A stretch of DNA of 64,000 nt from an uncultured bacterium (GCA_905215935.1 CAJMRY010000004.1:1-64000); one strand, 5' to 3'; shown: positions 1-8,482, counted from the stretch's first letter. Translations and numbers: made by a program. The notes: generated by a model from the letters alone, not told the origin.

Positions 1-59
1 TGTGCCGAAAATATTTGCGGGTTACCCTGCTGAGAAAATAGGTTGTCGCCAGGTTTTTT
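1..59 (+). ncRNA. 3' end of probable SRP (signal recognition particle) RNA, partial
   Basis: The window opens inside a non-coding, locally GC-rich stretch that stands out from its surroundings. The block TGTGCCG, then GCGGGTTACCCTGC, then GTCGCCAGG followed by a T run resembles the 3' half of bacterial SRP RNA, where GUGCCG follows the conserved domain and a GGGUUNCCU-type loop comes next. The seven T residues would be an intrinsic terminator. The conserved GGAAG domain would lie upstream of base 1, so the identification is a guess from the tail only. Another structured RNA is possible. Confidence 0.45.
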
Positions 60-141
60 TATTTTAATAAGGCATAGATTAGAAATTATTCATATTTTTA
101 ATCTATGCTTTATTTGTTTATGTTTGGTGTATACTAATCAA

Positions 142-170
142 TTGACTAATTAATCTAAATAAATTATAAT
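142..170 (+). promoter_or_regulatory. Sigma-A-type promoter for the HAD/Nudix pair
   Basis: TTGACT at 142-147 and TATAAT at 165-170 are separated by 17 bp, close to the vegetative consensus. It lies 108 bp before the HAD start codon. Confidence 0.65.
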
Positions 171-278
171 AAAAATTATAATATTAATTTATTATACTAA
201 TTACAATGTTTGTATAAAGTATATGTGAAATTTATTTTTATAATTCGATTATTAAGAAAAATAGGAGAAAAGTAATAT

Positions 279-899
279 ATGGATGCTGTTATATGGGACT
301 TTGATGGAACTTTAGTTGATACTTATAGTAAGATTGTAGAAGTATTTAGAAGAGTTTTAAGGGAAGAAAATATACAAGATAACAATTCAACTAAAATATT
401 ATCTTTGATGAGGATATCTGTAACTCATACAATTAATTATTATATAGATAACTATAATCTAACAGAGGATGCAATAGAAAGATTTAACAAATATGAAAAG
501 GAAATTAACATGTCAGAAATTAACTTATATCCTAATGCTAAAGAAATTTGTAAATGGATATATGATAACGGAAAAAAGAACTTTTTATACACACATAAAG
601 ATAAATTAGCAATTGAATATTTAAAGCATTATAATATTTTGAATTATTTTACAGAATGTATAACAAGAGAAAATGGATTTCCTCCTAAACCATCTCCAAA
701 TTCTATTTTATATTTAATTGATAAATATAATTTGGAACCTAATAATATAATAATGATAGGAGATAGAGATATAGATATATTAGCTGCCAAAAGTGCTAAT
801 ATAAAAGGTGTTTTCTTTAAGTGGAATATGAATGAATCGGATTTAGAGTTTGCAGATTATAATATTACTAATTTTAACGAATTAAAATATATAATTTAG
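279..899 (+). CDS. HAD-superfamily phosphatase, phosphoglycolate-phosphatase-like
   Basis: A 206-residue cytosolic hydrolase of the HAD superfamily, which uses an Asp nucleophile to cleave phosphate monoesters. Motif I is DFDGTLVDT (D7 and D9). Motif II is the Thr of LYTHKD near residue 106, motif III the Lys in PPKP, and motif IV GDRDID around residues 161-166. A helical cap of about 70 residues follows motif I, as in small-molecule phosphatases. An AGGAG-type site precedes the ATG. Its TAG stop is followed directly by the next reading frame, so it is co-transcribed with the Nudix gene. The substrate cannot be told from the sequence. Confidence 0.85.
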   Translation: MDAVIWDFDGTLVDTYSKIVEVFRRVLREENIQDNNSTKILSLMRISVTHTINYYIDNYNLTEDAIERFNKYEKEINMSEINLYPNAKEICKWIYDNGKKNFLYTHKDKLAIEYLKHYNILNYFTECITRENGFPPKPSPNSILYLIDKYNLEPNNIIMIGDRDIDILAAKSANIKGVFFKWNMNESDLEFADYNITNFNELKYII

Positions 900-926
900 A
901 TGGATTTTGAAAAGGGGAAAAAATAT

Positions 927-1364
927 ATGAAAAAAATGGGAATAGGAGTCGGTGTTCTAATTTTAAAAGATAATAAAATACTTTTAGGACTTAGAAATTC
1001 TGATGAAAAGATTGCTGATAGTGATATGCACTTAGAAGGAACTTGGACTTTGCCAAGTGGTAAGGTTAAATTTGGAGAAACTTTTGAACAAGCTGGTATA
1101 AGAAAAGTAAAAGAAGAATGTAATTTGGATATAAAAAAGATAAAGGTAATATGTTTTCAAAATGATGTAAATGAATTTGCTCATTATGCAACTATTGGGC
1201 TAGTTGCTTTAGAATACTCAGGAGAAATAGAGGTAATAAAAACAAATGAGTTGTTAAGATTTGATTGGTTTGATATAAGAAATTTACCAGAAAATTTATG
1301 TTTTCCAAGTAGGAAAATAATAAATAAATATCAAAACAGTATTTTTTATGAAGAAGAGAATTAA
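927..1364 (+). CDS. Nudix hydrolase (MutT-like)
   Basis: A 145-residue Nudix protein. The box runs GKVKFGETFEQAG then RKVKEE, matching GX5EX7REUXEE apart from Lys at the second position of the RE pair. It probably hydrolyses a nucleoside diphosphate derivative. I chose ATG 927 because AAGGGGAA lies 7 bases upstream. An in-frame ATG at 900 abuts the HAD stop but has no ribosome site of its own. The two hydrolases form one operon, perhaps for nucleotide clean-up. No recoding site is seen here. Confidence 0.8.
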   Translation: MKKMGIGVGVLILKDNKILLGLRNSDEKIADSDMHLEGTWTLPSGKVKFGETFEQAGIRKVKEECNLDIKKIKVICFQNDVNEFAHYATIGLVALEYSGEIEVIKTNELLRFDWFDIRNLPENLCFPSRKIINKYQNSIFYEEEN

Positions 1365-1526
1365 ACGACTATAATTGCTCTTTATAGTACACATATAATT
1401 AAAAACATATACATATTTTAATGTGTTTATTAAATGTGTTATAAATTTAAAATATAAAACGAAAAAGAGAGATAAATGAAGATATCGATATATAATCTTC
1501 ATTTATTGAGATAGGAGATTGCAAAG

Positions 1527-2250
1527 ATGTCAAAAATGATGTGGAAGCCAGGAACATTTATTTATCCGATACCAGCTGTTATGGTATCTTGTGGAACAAT
1601 GGATAAGTCTAACATTATAACTGTTGCTTGGACAGGTATTATTAATACAAATCCTGCAATGGTATATATATCTGTAAGGCCAGAAAGATATTCATATAAT
1701 TTAATTAAAGATTCTGGTGAATTTGTAATAAATTTAACAAATGAAAAGCTTGCATATGCAACTGATTGGTGTCGGAGTAAAATCAGGTGCCAAAGTTAAT
1801 AAATTTGAAGAGATGAAGTTAACAAAGCAAAAAGCTAATTTTGTATCTTGTCCAATGATAAAGGAAAGTCCTGTTTCTGTAGAGTGTAAAGTAAAAGAAA
1901 TAAAAGAATTAGGAAGTCACCATATGTTTACTGCAGAAGTTTTAGCGATACATGCTGATGAAAAATATATTGATGAAAAAGGTGCATTTGATATATCAAA
2001 ATGCAATTTGATTGCGTATTCAAATGGTGGATATTACTTAATGGGTAAGAAAATTGGAAAATTCGGATTTTCAGTTCAGAAGAAAAAAAATCAAAATGGA
2101 GAAAAAAGAAAAAATTATAAAGAAAAAACAAATAAAAATAGTAAATATAGTATAAATAAAAAATATAATAAAAGTACTAAAGAAGAGAAAAATAATCAAA
2201 ACATAGTAAAGAAACATATAGCTAGAAAAAATAAATTCAAGAAAAAGTAA
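1527..2250 (+). CDS. Flavin reductase-like protein, with +1 recoding site
   Basis: A flavin reductase-like (FMN-binding split-barrel) protein of 240 residues once the extra C at 1773 is skipped. The N part runs to ATDWC. The expected continuation GVKSGAKVNKF is found only in the +1 frame, so the join is TGT-C-GGA. Without a shift the frame stops at 1797-1799. The family motif ATDWCGVxSG spans the site exactly. The last 70 or so residues are a Lys/Asn-rich tail unlike the compact family, probably disordered and possibly nucleic-acid binding. A TAGGAG site lies upstream. The reductase role is by family; the partner is unknown. Confidence 0.85.
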
Positions 2251-2349
2251 ATTAGCAAAGATAGTTTAACATAACAAAGAAAAATATAATCAACATTAGT
2301 TAATTGAAGATTAAGATATTCATAGTTTATAGTAATTTTAGGAGGTAAA

Positions 2350-2766
2350 ATGTTAAATATTGAATATATAAAAAATCCAGATGAAAATTTTTATGATATT
2401 ATAGATAATGAATTTAATAAATTTGCTATAAAAAATGGTGTGATATGTAATTATGAGCCATTTACTTTTATTGCTAAAGAGAATAATGAACTTGTTGGAA
2501 TAATAACTGGACATTCATATTATAAAGAAGTTCATATAAATGACCTCATTATATTTGAACAGTATCGTAATAAACATATTGGAAGTAAACTTCTAGAAAC
2601 AGTTGAAAACTATTATAAAAATAAAGGTTTTGAAAATATAAATTTAAGTACATATAATTTTCAAGCTCCTGAATTTTATAAAAAATATGGATTCAAAGTC
2701 GAATTTATAAGAGAAAACAAAAATAATCATAAACTTACTAAATATTTTTTGGTTAAATATTTTTAA
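2350..2766 (+). CDS. GNAT-family N-acetyltransferase
   Basis: A 138-residue GNAT fold. The acetyl-CoA pyrophosphate loop is visible as QYRNKHIGSKLL around residues 77-88 (a Q/RxxGxG/A-type loop), followed by the typical helix and the late motif ending FYKKYGF. AGGAGGT lies 5 bases before the ATG. The acceptor substrate cannot be inferred. It stands alone between the flavin reductase and the ribosomal protein operon promoter. Confidence 0.8.
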   Translation: MLNIEYIKNPDENFYDIIDNEFNKFAIKNGVICNYEPFTFIAKENNELVGIITGHSYYKEVHINDLIIFEQYRNKHIGSKLLETVENYYKNKGFENINLSTYNFQAPEFYKKYGFKVEFIRENKNNHKLTKYFLVKYF

Positions 2767-2832
2767 TTATATACTTTACTAATAATAGAAATCTTATGAT
2801 GGTAAAATTACCAAAAAATGACTCAAAATATG

Positions 2833-2861
2833 TTGACATATTATAAAATACATGATAAAAT
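2833..2861 (+). promoter_or_regulatory. Promoter of the rpmG-secE-nusG-rplKA operon
   Basis: A perfect TTGACA at 2833-2838 and TAAAAT at 2856-2861 with 17 bp spacing. The predicted start of transcription lies just before the hairpin at 2867. Confidence 0.7.
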
Positions 2862-2866
2862 ACTTA

Positions 2867-2892
2867 AGCGTATGTAAAGAGTTACATACGCT
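2867..2892 (+). promoter_or_regulatory. Perfect 11-bp hairpin at the 5' end of the operon mRNA
   Basis: AGCGTATGTAA and TTACATACGCT form a perfect 11-bp stem with an AGAG tetraloop, immediately after the predicted start site. No T run follows, so it is unlikely to be a terminator. It may protect the mRNA 5' end or be an operator. Confidence 0.6.
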
Positions 2893-2933
2893 ATAAAACA
2901 TAAAACAAGCAAATGGCTGGAGGTGTATTGAAA

Positions 2934-3098
2934 ATGGCTGCAAAAGGAGCAAGAGAACCAATTACATTAGCATGTACAGAATGTAATAGAAGAACATATA
3001 TGACAGAAAAAAATAAAAAGAACAATACAGACAGATTAGAGATAGTTAAGTATTGTAAATTCTGCAAAAAACGTACTACACATAAGGAAACAAAATAG
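2934..3098 (+). CDS. rpmG: Ribosomal protein bL33
   Basis: A 54-residue large-subunit protein. Two Cys pairs (CTEC near residues 14-17 and CKFC near 41-44) make this the zinc-binding C+ form, and the ITLACTECNRR and KKRTTHKE signatures are present. I chose ATG 2934 because TGGAGGTG is 8 bases upstream. The in-frame ATG at 2913 would add MAGGVLK, which the family lacks. The order rpmG-secE-nusG is the standard Firmicute arrangement. Confidence 0.95.
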   Translation: MAAKGAREPITLACTECNRRTYMTEKNKKNNTDRLEIVKYCKFCKKRTTHKETK

Positions 3099-3119
3099 CC
3101 CTTTTAAGGAGGAAAAAAA

Positions 3120-3527
3120 ATGGCTAAAGAAGAAAATAAAAAAGTAAAAAAAGAGAAAAAGAATTTTTTTAAAAATTTTAAGGCAGAGTTAAAGAAAGTT
3201 ATTTGGCCAACACCAAAGCAACTTGCAAATAATACTATTGCAGTAATCACTATTGTATTAATTACAGCTGTAATTGTATTTGTTTTAGATTTTGCATTTG
3301 AAGCTCTTAATCAATATGGAATTAATAGACTAAGAGATGCTGTAAGTTCTAAAGAAGATACAAATATAGTAAATACTATAGATGAAAATGTAAATAGTAT
3401 AGAAGAAAATACTACTTCAGAAGTGCAAACAGAAGGAGAAGCTGAGAATACAAATAATGAAAATACTGTAGCAGATGAAACTGGTGCAGATGAAGAAAAT
3501 AACTCAGCAAATGAAGTAACAGAATAA
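3120..3527 (+). CDS. secE: Preprotein translocase subunit SecE with long acidic tail
   Basis: SecE clamps SecY in the membrane translocon. Residues 15-65 hold the family core: a basic amphipathic helix with ELKKVIWPT, then one membrane segment. The protein is 135 residues, about twice the usual Gram-positive length. After the membrane helix comes an extension of about 65 residues rich in Glu, Asn and Thr, predicted disordered and on the extracytoplasmic side. An AAGGAGG site precedes the ATG. It sits between rpmG and nusG. Confidence 0.93.
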   Translation: MAKEENKKVKKEKKNFFKNFKAELKKVIWPTPKQLANNTIAVITIVLITAVIVFVLDFAFEALNQYGINRLRDAVSSKEDTNIVNTIDENVNSIEENTTSEVQTEGEAENTNNENTVADETGADEENNSANEVTE

Positions 3528-3547
3528 TAAAAGGAGGCTAATTAATA

Positions 3548-4082
3548 GTGTCTCGGAGAAAATGAAGAATTAGTACCAAGATGGTATGTTGTACATACTT
3601 ATTCTGGATATGAAAATAAAGTAAAAACAGACTTGGAAAAAACAGTTAAAAATAGAGAGTTAGAGGATTACTTTTTTGAAATAATTGTTCCTATGGAAGA
3701 ACAAATAGAAATTAAAGATGGTAAGAGGAAAACAAACTTAAAAAAGGTATTTCCAGGATATGTTTTAATAAAAATGATTGTAACAGAGCAAACATGGTAC
3801 ATTGTAAGAAATACAAGAGGTGTTACAGGCTTTGTTGGTTCAGGTACAGATCCAATTCCACTTACTGATGAAGAAATCAGAAGTATGGGATTTGATATCC
3901 AGGCAATAAATGTCGATTACAGTATTAATGATTCTGTAAAAGTATTAGATGGACCATTAAAAGACTTTATTGGAACAGTACAAGAAATTAACAAAGAGAA
4001 ACATAAAGTTAAAGTATTAGTGTCTATGTTTGGAAGAGAAACTCCTGTTGAACTTGAGTTCTCACAAGTACAGAAAATTTAA
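3548..4082 (+). CDS. nusG: Transcription elongation factor NusG, recoded at codon 3
   Basis: NusG binds RNA polymerase through its N-terminal domain and Rho or ribosome through its KOW domain. The reconstructed protein has 177 residues, the normal length. The start is GTG at 3548, with AGGAGG 10 bases upstream, then TCT, then the extra C at 3554, then GGA. Only the +1 frame gives GENEELVPRWYVVHTYSGYE. Visible marks are RWYVVHTYSGYE (about residues 10-21), FPGYVLIKM, GVTGFVG and the C-terminal KOW segment with VKVLDGPLKDFIGTV. An internal ATG at 3633 would remove the conserved N terminus. Confidence 0.93.
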
Positions 4083-4167
4083 TGTTTTGATAAGTACATA
4101 TGCTTTTTATAGCATATTTCTTATAAATTATTTTTGTTAATATTCATACTTAAAGGAGGTGCAAGAA

Positions 4168-4596
4168 ATGGCAGAAAAAGAAATTAGCAATATTATTAAA
4201 TTACAAATTCCTGCAGGTAAAGCTACACCAGCTCCACCAGTAGGACCAGCATTAGGATCAAGTGGTGTTAATATTATGCAATTTGTTAAAGAATTCAATG
4301 ATAGAACTGCAAATCAACCAGGAATGATAATACCAGTTGTTATTACAGTTTATAAAGATAAATCTTTTGAATTTATAACAAAAGTACCACCTGTAGCTGT
4401 ATTAATTAAAAAATCAGCTAAAATTGAAAAGGGTTCAGGTAAACCTAATAAAGAAAAAGTTGCTACAATAACAAAAGCTCAAGTAGAAGAGATTGCAAAA
4501 CAAAAAATGCCAGACTTAAATGCTGCTTCATTAGAAGCTGCTATGAGTATGGTTGCAGGAACAGCTCGTTCTATGGGTGTTGTAGTTGCTGATTAA
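4168..4596 (+). CDS. rplK: Ribosomal protein uL11
   Basis: A 142-residue protein of the GTPase-associated centre that binds 23S rRNA together with L10. The signature PAGKATPAPPVGPALG lies near residues 15-30, with the C-terminal rRNA-binding motif ARSMGV. AAGGAGGTG lies 7 bases before ATG 4168. An in-frame ATG 9 bases earlier overlaps that site and is not used. It follows nusG as in most Firmicutes. Confidence 0.96.
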   Translation: MAEKEISNIIKLQIPAGKATPAPPVGPALGSSGVNIMQFVKEFNDRTANQPGMIIPVVITVYKDKSFEFITKVPPVAVLIKKSAKIEKGSGKPNKEKVATITKAQVEEIAKQKMPDLNAASLEAAMSMVAGTARSMGVVVAD

Positions 4597-4658
4597 TTTT
4601 ATTAAAATTTAAATGGGAGGATAAATAAATTATCCGTTATTACCAAAGGAGGATTAAA

Positions 4659-5342
4659 ATGAGTAAAGGAAAGAGATATCTAGAGTGTGAAAAACTTGTA
4701 GATAAATCAAAAGTTTATGGTGCTAAAGAAGCAATAGAAACAATTGAAAAAATGCCTAAAGCTAAATTTGACGAAACAGTTGAATTACATGTTAAATTAG
4801 GTGTAGATTCAAAACATGCTGACCAACAAGTTAGAGGAACAACTGTACTTCCAAATGGTACAGGTAAAACTTTAAAGGTTTTAGTTTTCGCTAAAGGACC
4901 TAAAGCAGAAGAAGCTGTTAAAGCAGGAGCAGATTTTGTTGGTGCAGAAGAATTAATACCAAAAATCGAAAAAGAGAATTGGTTTGATTATGATGTTATA
5001 GTTGCAACGCCAGATATGATGGGTGTTGTAGGAAGATTAGGTAAAGTATTAGGTCCAAAAGGATTGATGCCAAACCCTAAATCTGGAACAGTAACTATGG
5101 ATGTTACTAAAGCTATAGAAGAAATCAAATCTGGAAAAGTAGAATACAGATTAGATAAAACTAATATTATTCACTTAGGTTTTGGAAAAGTTTCATTTGG
5201 TACAGAAAAGTTATTAGAAAACTATGATGCTATCATTGGAGCAATTATAAAAGCAAAACCAGCAGCAGCTAAGGGGCAATACATAAAAAGTGTTGCGATT
5301 TCAACAACTATGGGACCAAGTATGTATATTGACCAAAAATAA
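4659..5342 (+). CDS. rplA: Ribosomal protein uL1
   Basis: A 227-residue L1-stalk protein. The L1 signature region (IVATPDMMGVVGRLGKVLGP) lies near residues 110-135. The length is normal and AAAGGAGG precedes the ATG. L1 is an autogenous regulator of the L11 operon in several bacteria. An L1-binding mimic is not obvious in the 62-base spacer after rplK. Confidence 0.96.
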   Translation: MSKGKRYLECEKLVDKSKVYGAKEAIETIEKMPKAKFDETVELHVKLGVDSKHADQQVRGTTVLPNGTGKTLKVLVFAKGPKAEEAVKAGADFVGAEELIPKIEKENWFDYDVIVATPDMMGVVGRLGKVLGPKGLMPNPKSGTVTMDVTKAIEEIKSGKVEYRLDKTNIIHLGFGKVSFGTEKLLENYDAIIGAIIKAKPAAAKGQYIKSVAISTTMGPSMYIDQK

Positions 5343-5354
5343 TTTATAATATAT

Positions 5355-5470
5355 AGCCAAAGAAAGTAGGCATGCAAAATAAGTCCTACCGAGGCATATT
5401 CTTAGAACGGGTTAAACCAATCTATATATATGTCTCGAAAGATGACTATAGATAGATTGGTTTATTTTAT
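5355..5470 (+). promoter_or_regulatory. L10 leader with attenuator hairpin
   Basis: The stretch AAAGTAGGCATGC then GTCCTACCGAGGC matches the layout of the Firmicute L10 leader, where free L10(L12)4 binds a kink-turn motif. It is followed by a hairpin built from AACCAATCTATA (from 5414) and a near-complementary TAGATAGATTGGTT (to about 5462), then TTTATTTTAT. This would attenuate rplJ-rplL when L10 is in excess. Confidence 0.7.
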
Positions 5471-5490
5471 ATTAGAAATATATATTTCAA

Positions 5491-5645
5491 CATATAAATT
5501 GTTGTAATAAGAAAATATTTAGATATATAAATTATAATAAAAAATATATATTTATATATAAAATTATTATGATAAAAACATATCTTCATATAAATTATTG
5601 TAATAAAAATATGTATTAATATATAGAATCTTTTAGTAAAAAAAC
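5491..5645 (+). repeat. Five degenerate tandem repeats, about 32-nt period, in the rplJ leader
   Basis: After the L10 attenuator there are five imperfect copies of a CATATAAATTRTTGTAATAA-like unit, starting near 5491, 5522, 5553, 5586 and 5619. The period is 31-33 bases. There is no open frame with a ribosome site. The array fills the space before the rplJ ribosome site at 5668. Confidence 0.55.
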
Positions 5646-5685
5646 ATACATTTTGCATAAATTTTTAGGAGGTGAATAGATAAAA

Positions 5686-6186
5686 ATGGCAAGTGAAAGT
5701 ATATTAAAACAAAAAGAAGAAGAAGTAAAGAAGTTAGCTGAGCAAATGAAAACTGCAAAAGTTATTCTTTTAACAGATTACAGAGGAATAAATGTTGCTG
5801 ATGTAACAAAATTAAGAACAGATTTAAGAAATGCTAAAGCTGATTATAAAGTTATAAAAAATAATATTATAAAAAGAGCTTTAGAAGCAAATGGAGAATC
5901 TGGATTAAATGATTTATTAGAAGGACCAACAGCTTTAATTATGGGTGAAGAAGATTATTTAGAACCTTTAAAAGCAATTTATGGTTTTTCTAAAGATAAT
6001 GATTTTTACAAAATTAAAGGTGGAATAGTAGAAGGTAAAGTAATGACAACAGAAGAATTAATTACTTTAGCGAAACTTCCATCAAGACAAGAATTACTTG
6101 GAATGCTTGCTGGTGCATTACTTGGAAATATTTCCAAAGTTGCAGTTGCACTTGACCAAGTAAGACTTCAAAAAGAAAATGCTTAA
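5686..6186 (+). CDS. rplJ: Ribosomal protein uL10
   Basis: A 166-residue base of the ribosomal stalk that carries L7/L12 dimers on its C-terminal helix. The marks are VILLTDYRGINV near residues 27-38, then VIKNNIIKRAL and EGPTALIMG, and the stalk helix PSRQELLGMLAGAL near 135-150. AGGAGGTG lies upstream of the ATG. Expression is probably controlled by the leader at 5355-5470. Confidence 0.95.
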   Translation: MASESILKQKEEEVKKLAEQMKTAKVILLTDYRGINVADVTKLRTDLRNAKADYKVIKNNIIKRALEANGESGLNDLLEGPTALIMGEEDYLEPLKAIYGFSKDNDFYKIKGGIVEGKVMTTEELITLAKLPSRQELLGMLAGALLGNISKVAVALDQVRLQKENA

Positions 6187-6221
6187 TTAATAACTTAAAT
6201 TACTTTGATTAGAAGTTTAAT

Positions 6222-6285
6222 TAAACTTTCTAAAAAACACACGATTAATTATATAATTAAATATATGATTATTTTAGAAAGTTTA
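6222..6285 (+). promoter_or_regulatory. 14-bp perfect inverted repeat between rplJ and rplL
   Basis: TAAACTTTCTAAAA (6222-6235) and TTTTAGAAAGTTTA (6272-6285) are perfect reverse complements around a 36-base AT-rich loop. The following TTTAGAATAATAAT is only weakly U-rich. It may be a partial terminator or processing site that sets the rplJ to rplL ratio. Confidence 0.5.
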
Positions 6286-6402
6286 TTTAGAATAATAATA
6301 GAGTTTTCTTAGGGTTAATTAAATAATGAAGCGAAATTTAAAGTTGATTTTATAAAATAGAGTAGTGAACTAAAATCACAAAAAAATTAGGAGGATATAA
6401 AA

Positions 6403-6765
6403 ATGATAGAAGAATTATTAGAAAAAATTGATAGTTTAACAGTAGCTGAACTAGCTGAATTAGTAAAAGCTATAGAAGAAAAATATGGAGTATCTGCAGT
6501 TGCAGCAGCAGCACCAGTAGCAGGTGGAGCAGCAGCAGGAGCAGCTGAAGAAAAATCTTCATTTGATGTTGTATTAAAGGATGCAGGAGCAAACAAAATC
6601 CAAGTAATCAAAGTAGTTAGAGATGCTACAGGATTAGGATTAAAAGAAGCTAAAGAATTAGTTGACGGAGCTCCAAAAACAGTTAAAGAAGGAGTAAGCA
6701 AAGACGAAGCTGAAGAATTAAAAGCTAAATTTACAGAAGTTGGAGCTGTTATTGAATTACAATAA
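6403..6765 (+). CDS. rplL: Ribosomal protein bL12 (L7/L12)
   Basis: A 120-residue stalk protein. The N-terminal dimerisation helix (MIEELLEKIDSLTVAELAEL), an Ala/Gly-rich hinge near residues 33-48 and the factor-binding C domain with KIQVIKVVRDATGLGLKEAK are all typical. AGGAGG precedes the ATG. The Gly in LVDGAP is encoded GAC GGA, an ordinary C-GG junction in frame, so a C before GG is not itself the recoding signal; the in-frame CGG is. Confidence 0.97.
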   Translation: MIEELLEKIDSLTVAELAELVKAIEEKYGVSAVAAAAPVAGGAAAGAAEEKSSFDVVLKDAGANKIQVIKVVRDATGLGLKEAKELVDGAPKTVKEGVSKDEAEELKAKFTEVGAVIELQ

Positions 6766-6796
6766 TTCTGACATATAAGTAAATTGTAAATAATAT

Positions 6797-6838
6797 ATTA
6801 GGGTAGAAATAAAAATATTTATCTCTATCCTAATTTTT
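6797..6838 (+). terminator. Intrinsic terminator after rplL
   Basis: TTAGGGTAGA pairs with the downstream TCTATCCTAA across an AT-rich loop, followed by six T. It ends the ribosomal protein operon. Confidence 0.75.
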
Positions 6839-6996
6839 TGACTATGTATGACTATTTGGTCAGAAAGACTTGTTTTTTTGAGAAATGCAATATAAAATAT
6901 AAAAGATAATTGACTTTGAATGGTATAAGTTATAAAATATTAAAATAACATATATTAAATAATTGATATATATAATTAATTGGTGGAGGAAAAAAT

Positions 6997-8055
6997 ATGA
7001 TTATATTATTAGATGCAATGGGAGGAGATAATGCTCCTGATGCAAATATAAAAGGAGCCGTTAATGCAATTAACCAAATTGAAGCAGAAATATTGCTGAT
7101 TGGAAATGAACAAATTATAAATGAAAGAGTAAAAGAACTATATGGAAAAGATAAAATAGAAGATATCTCTCCAAGATTAAAAATATATCATACAACAGAA
7201 ACTATAGAAATGGAAGATATACCAACACAAGCAATAAAGAGAAAAAAGGATTCATCTATGGTAGTTGGTTTTAATTTGTTAAAAGAAAATAAAGGTGATG
7301 TATTTATTTCAGCAGGAAATTCAGGTGCTTTATTAACAGGAGCAACACTTTTAGTAGGAAGAATAAAAGGAATAGATAGACCAGCTTTAGCAGGAATCTT
7401 ACCAGCTTATAAAAGTAGATTATTATTAATAGATGCAGGCTCCAATACAAATTGTAAGCCAATAAATTTATTACAGTTTGCCCAAATGTCAACTATTTAT
7501 TTAAGAAATACTTTTGGTATAGAAAATCCAAAAATAGGATTATTAAATATTGGAACCGAAGAGACAAAAGGAAATGAACTTACTAAAGAAAGCTATAAAT
7601 TATTAAAGGAAAAATCCGAGGAATTAGATATAAATTTTATAGGAAATGTAGAAGGTAGAGATGCTTTTTCTGGTAAAGTAGATGCTATTGTTACAGATGG
7701 ATTTACAGGTAATATATTTTTAAAAGCAGTAGAAGGATTAGGAAAGTTTGTAAAAAGAAGTTTAAAAGATAGTATGAAAAAAAATATCTTATCTATTATA
7801 GCATCAATACCATCATTACCTGCAATGAAACGTTTTGCAAAAATGGTAGATTATAAAGAATATGGTGGTGCTTTATTTTTGGGAGTAAAAAAACCAGTTG
7901 TTAAAGCACATGGAAGCAGTGATGAGAAATTATTTGAATTTACTATAAAACAAGCTGAACAATTTGTGAAAAATAAAGCTGTTGATAAAATGATAGAAGA
8001 ATTTCAAAAGATAAATGATAGAGAAAAAGATAATATTGAGATTTTAGATAAATAA
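6997..8055 (+). CDS. plsX: Phosphate acyltransferase PlsX
   Basis: PlsX converts acyl-ACP and phosphate to acyl-phosphate, the first step of phospholipid synthesis in Gram-positives. It has 352 residues. The N terminus ILLDAMGGDNAPD is the family start, and a Gly-rich SAGNSGALLTGA segment lies near residue 105. GGTGGAGG precedes the ATG. It lies directly before acpP, its acyl carrier substrate. The fapR and fabH genes often seen near plsX are not here. Confidence 0.95.
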   Translation: MIILLDAMGGDNAPDANIKGAVNAINQIEAEILLIGNEQIINERVKELYGKDKIEDISPRLKIYHTTETIEMEDIPTQAIKRKKDSSMVVGFNLLKENKGDVFISAGNSGALLTGATLLVGRIKGIDRPALAGILPAYKSRLLLIDAGSNTNCKPINLLQFAQMSTIYLRNTFGIENPKIGLLNIGTEETKGNELTKESYKLLKEKSEELDINFIGNVEGRDAFSGKVDAIVTDGFTGNIFLKAVEGLGKFVKRSLKDSMKKNILSIIASIPSLPAMKRFAKMVDYKEYGGALFLGVKKPVVKAHGSSDEKLFEFTIKQAEQFVKNKAVDKMIEEFQKINDREKDNIEILDK

Positions 8056-8208
8056 AAATTAAAATGAAATTATATTAAATTTATACTTGACAATTGCTAA
8101 AACATGTAATATCTTTAAGTAAAATTTGAGTATATGATAATATGTGTAATCTATAAAATAGAATATACATATTATCTAGCTAAGGACGTAGCGAGAGGAG
8201 GTGACTTC

Positions 8209-8451
8209 ATGAATTCAGAAGAGATATTTGAAAAAGTAAAAGGAATTATAGTAGAACAATTAGGTGTTGCAGAAACATCTGTTGCTATGGAAGCGTCTTT
8301 TATAGATGATTTAGGAGCAGATTCTTTAGATATAGTTGAATTAATAATGGCTTTAGAAGAAGAATTTGATACAGAAATTCCTGATGCTGATGCAGAAAAA
8401 GTAGTTACAGTAGGTGATGTTGTTGATTATATAAAAGAGCATGTTGCTTAA
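8209..8451 (+). CDS. acpP: Acyl carrier protein
   Basis: An 80-residue acidic four-helix carrier. The phosphopantetheine attachment Ser is in GADSLDIVE near residue 41. AGAGGAGGTG lies 6 bases before ATG 8209, so the in-frame upstream extension from 8134 is not coding. It serves PlsX and the Fab enzymes encoded at 41928-44742. Confidence 0.95.
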   Translation: MNSEEIFEKVKGIIVEQLGVAETSVAMEASFIDDLGADSLDIVELIMALEEEFDTEIPDADAEKVVTVGDVVDYIKEHVA

Positions 8452-8482
8452 TTTATATAAAAACGCCTATAAATAAAGAAAT

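Noticed and set aside
5467..5658. Minus-strand 63-residue open frame in the rplJ leader
   Set aside because: It is an AT-rich low-complexity product (Ile/Tyr/Lys) of the repeat array without a ribosome site.
6387..6701. Antisense open frame over rplL
   Set aside because: Composition mirrors the Ala/Glu-rich L7/L12 gene; no ribosome site or family match.
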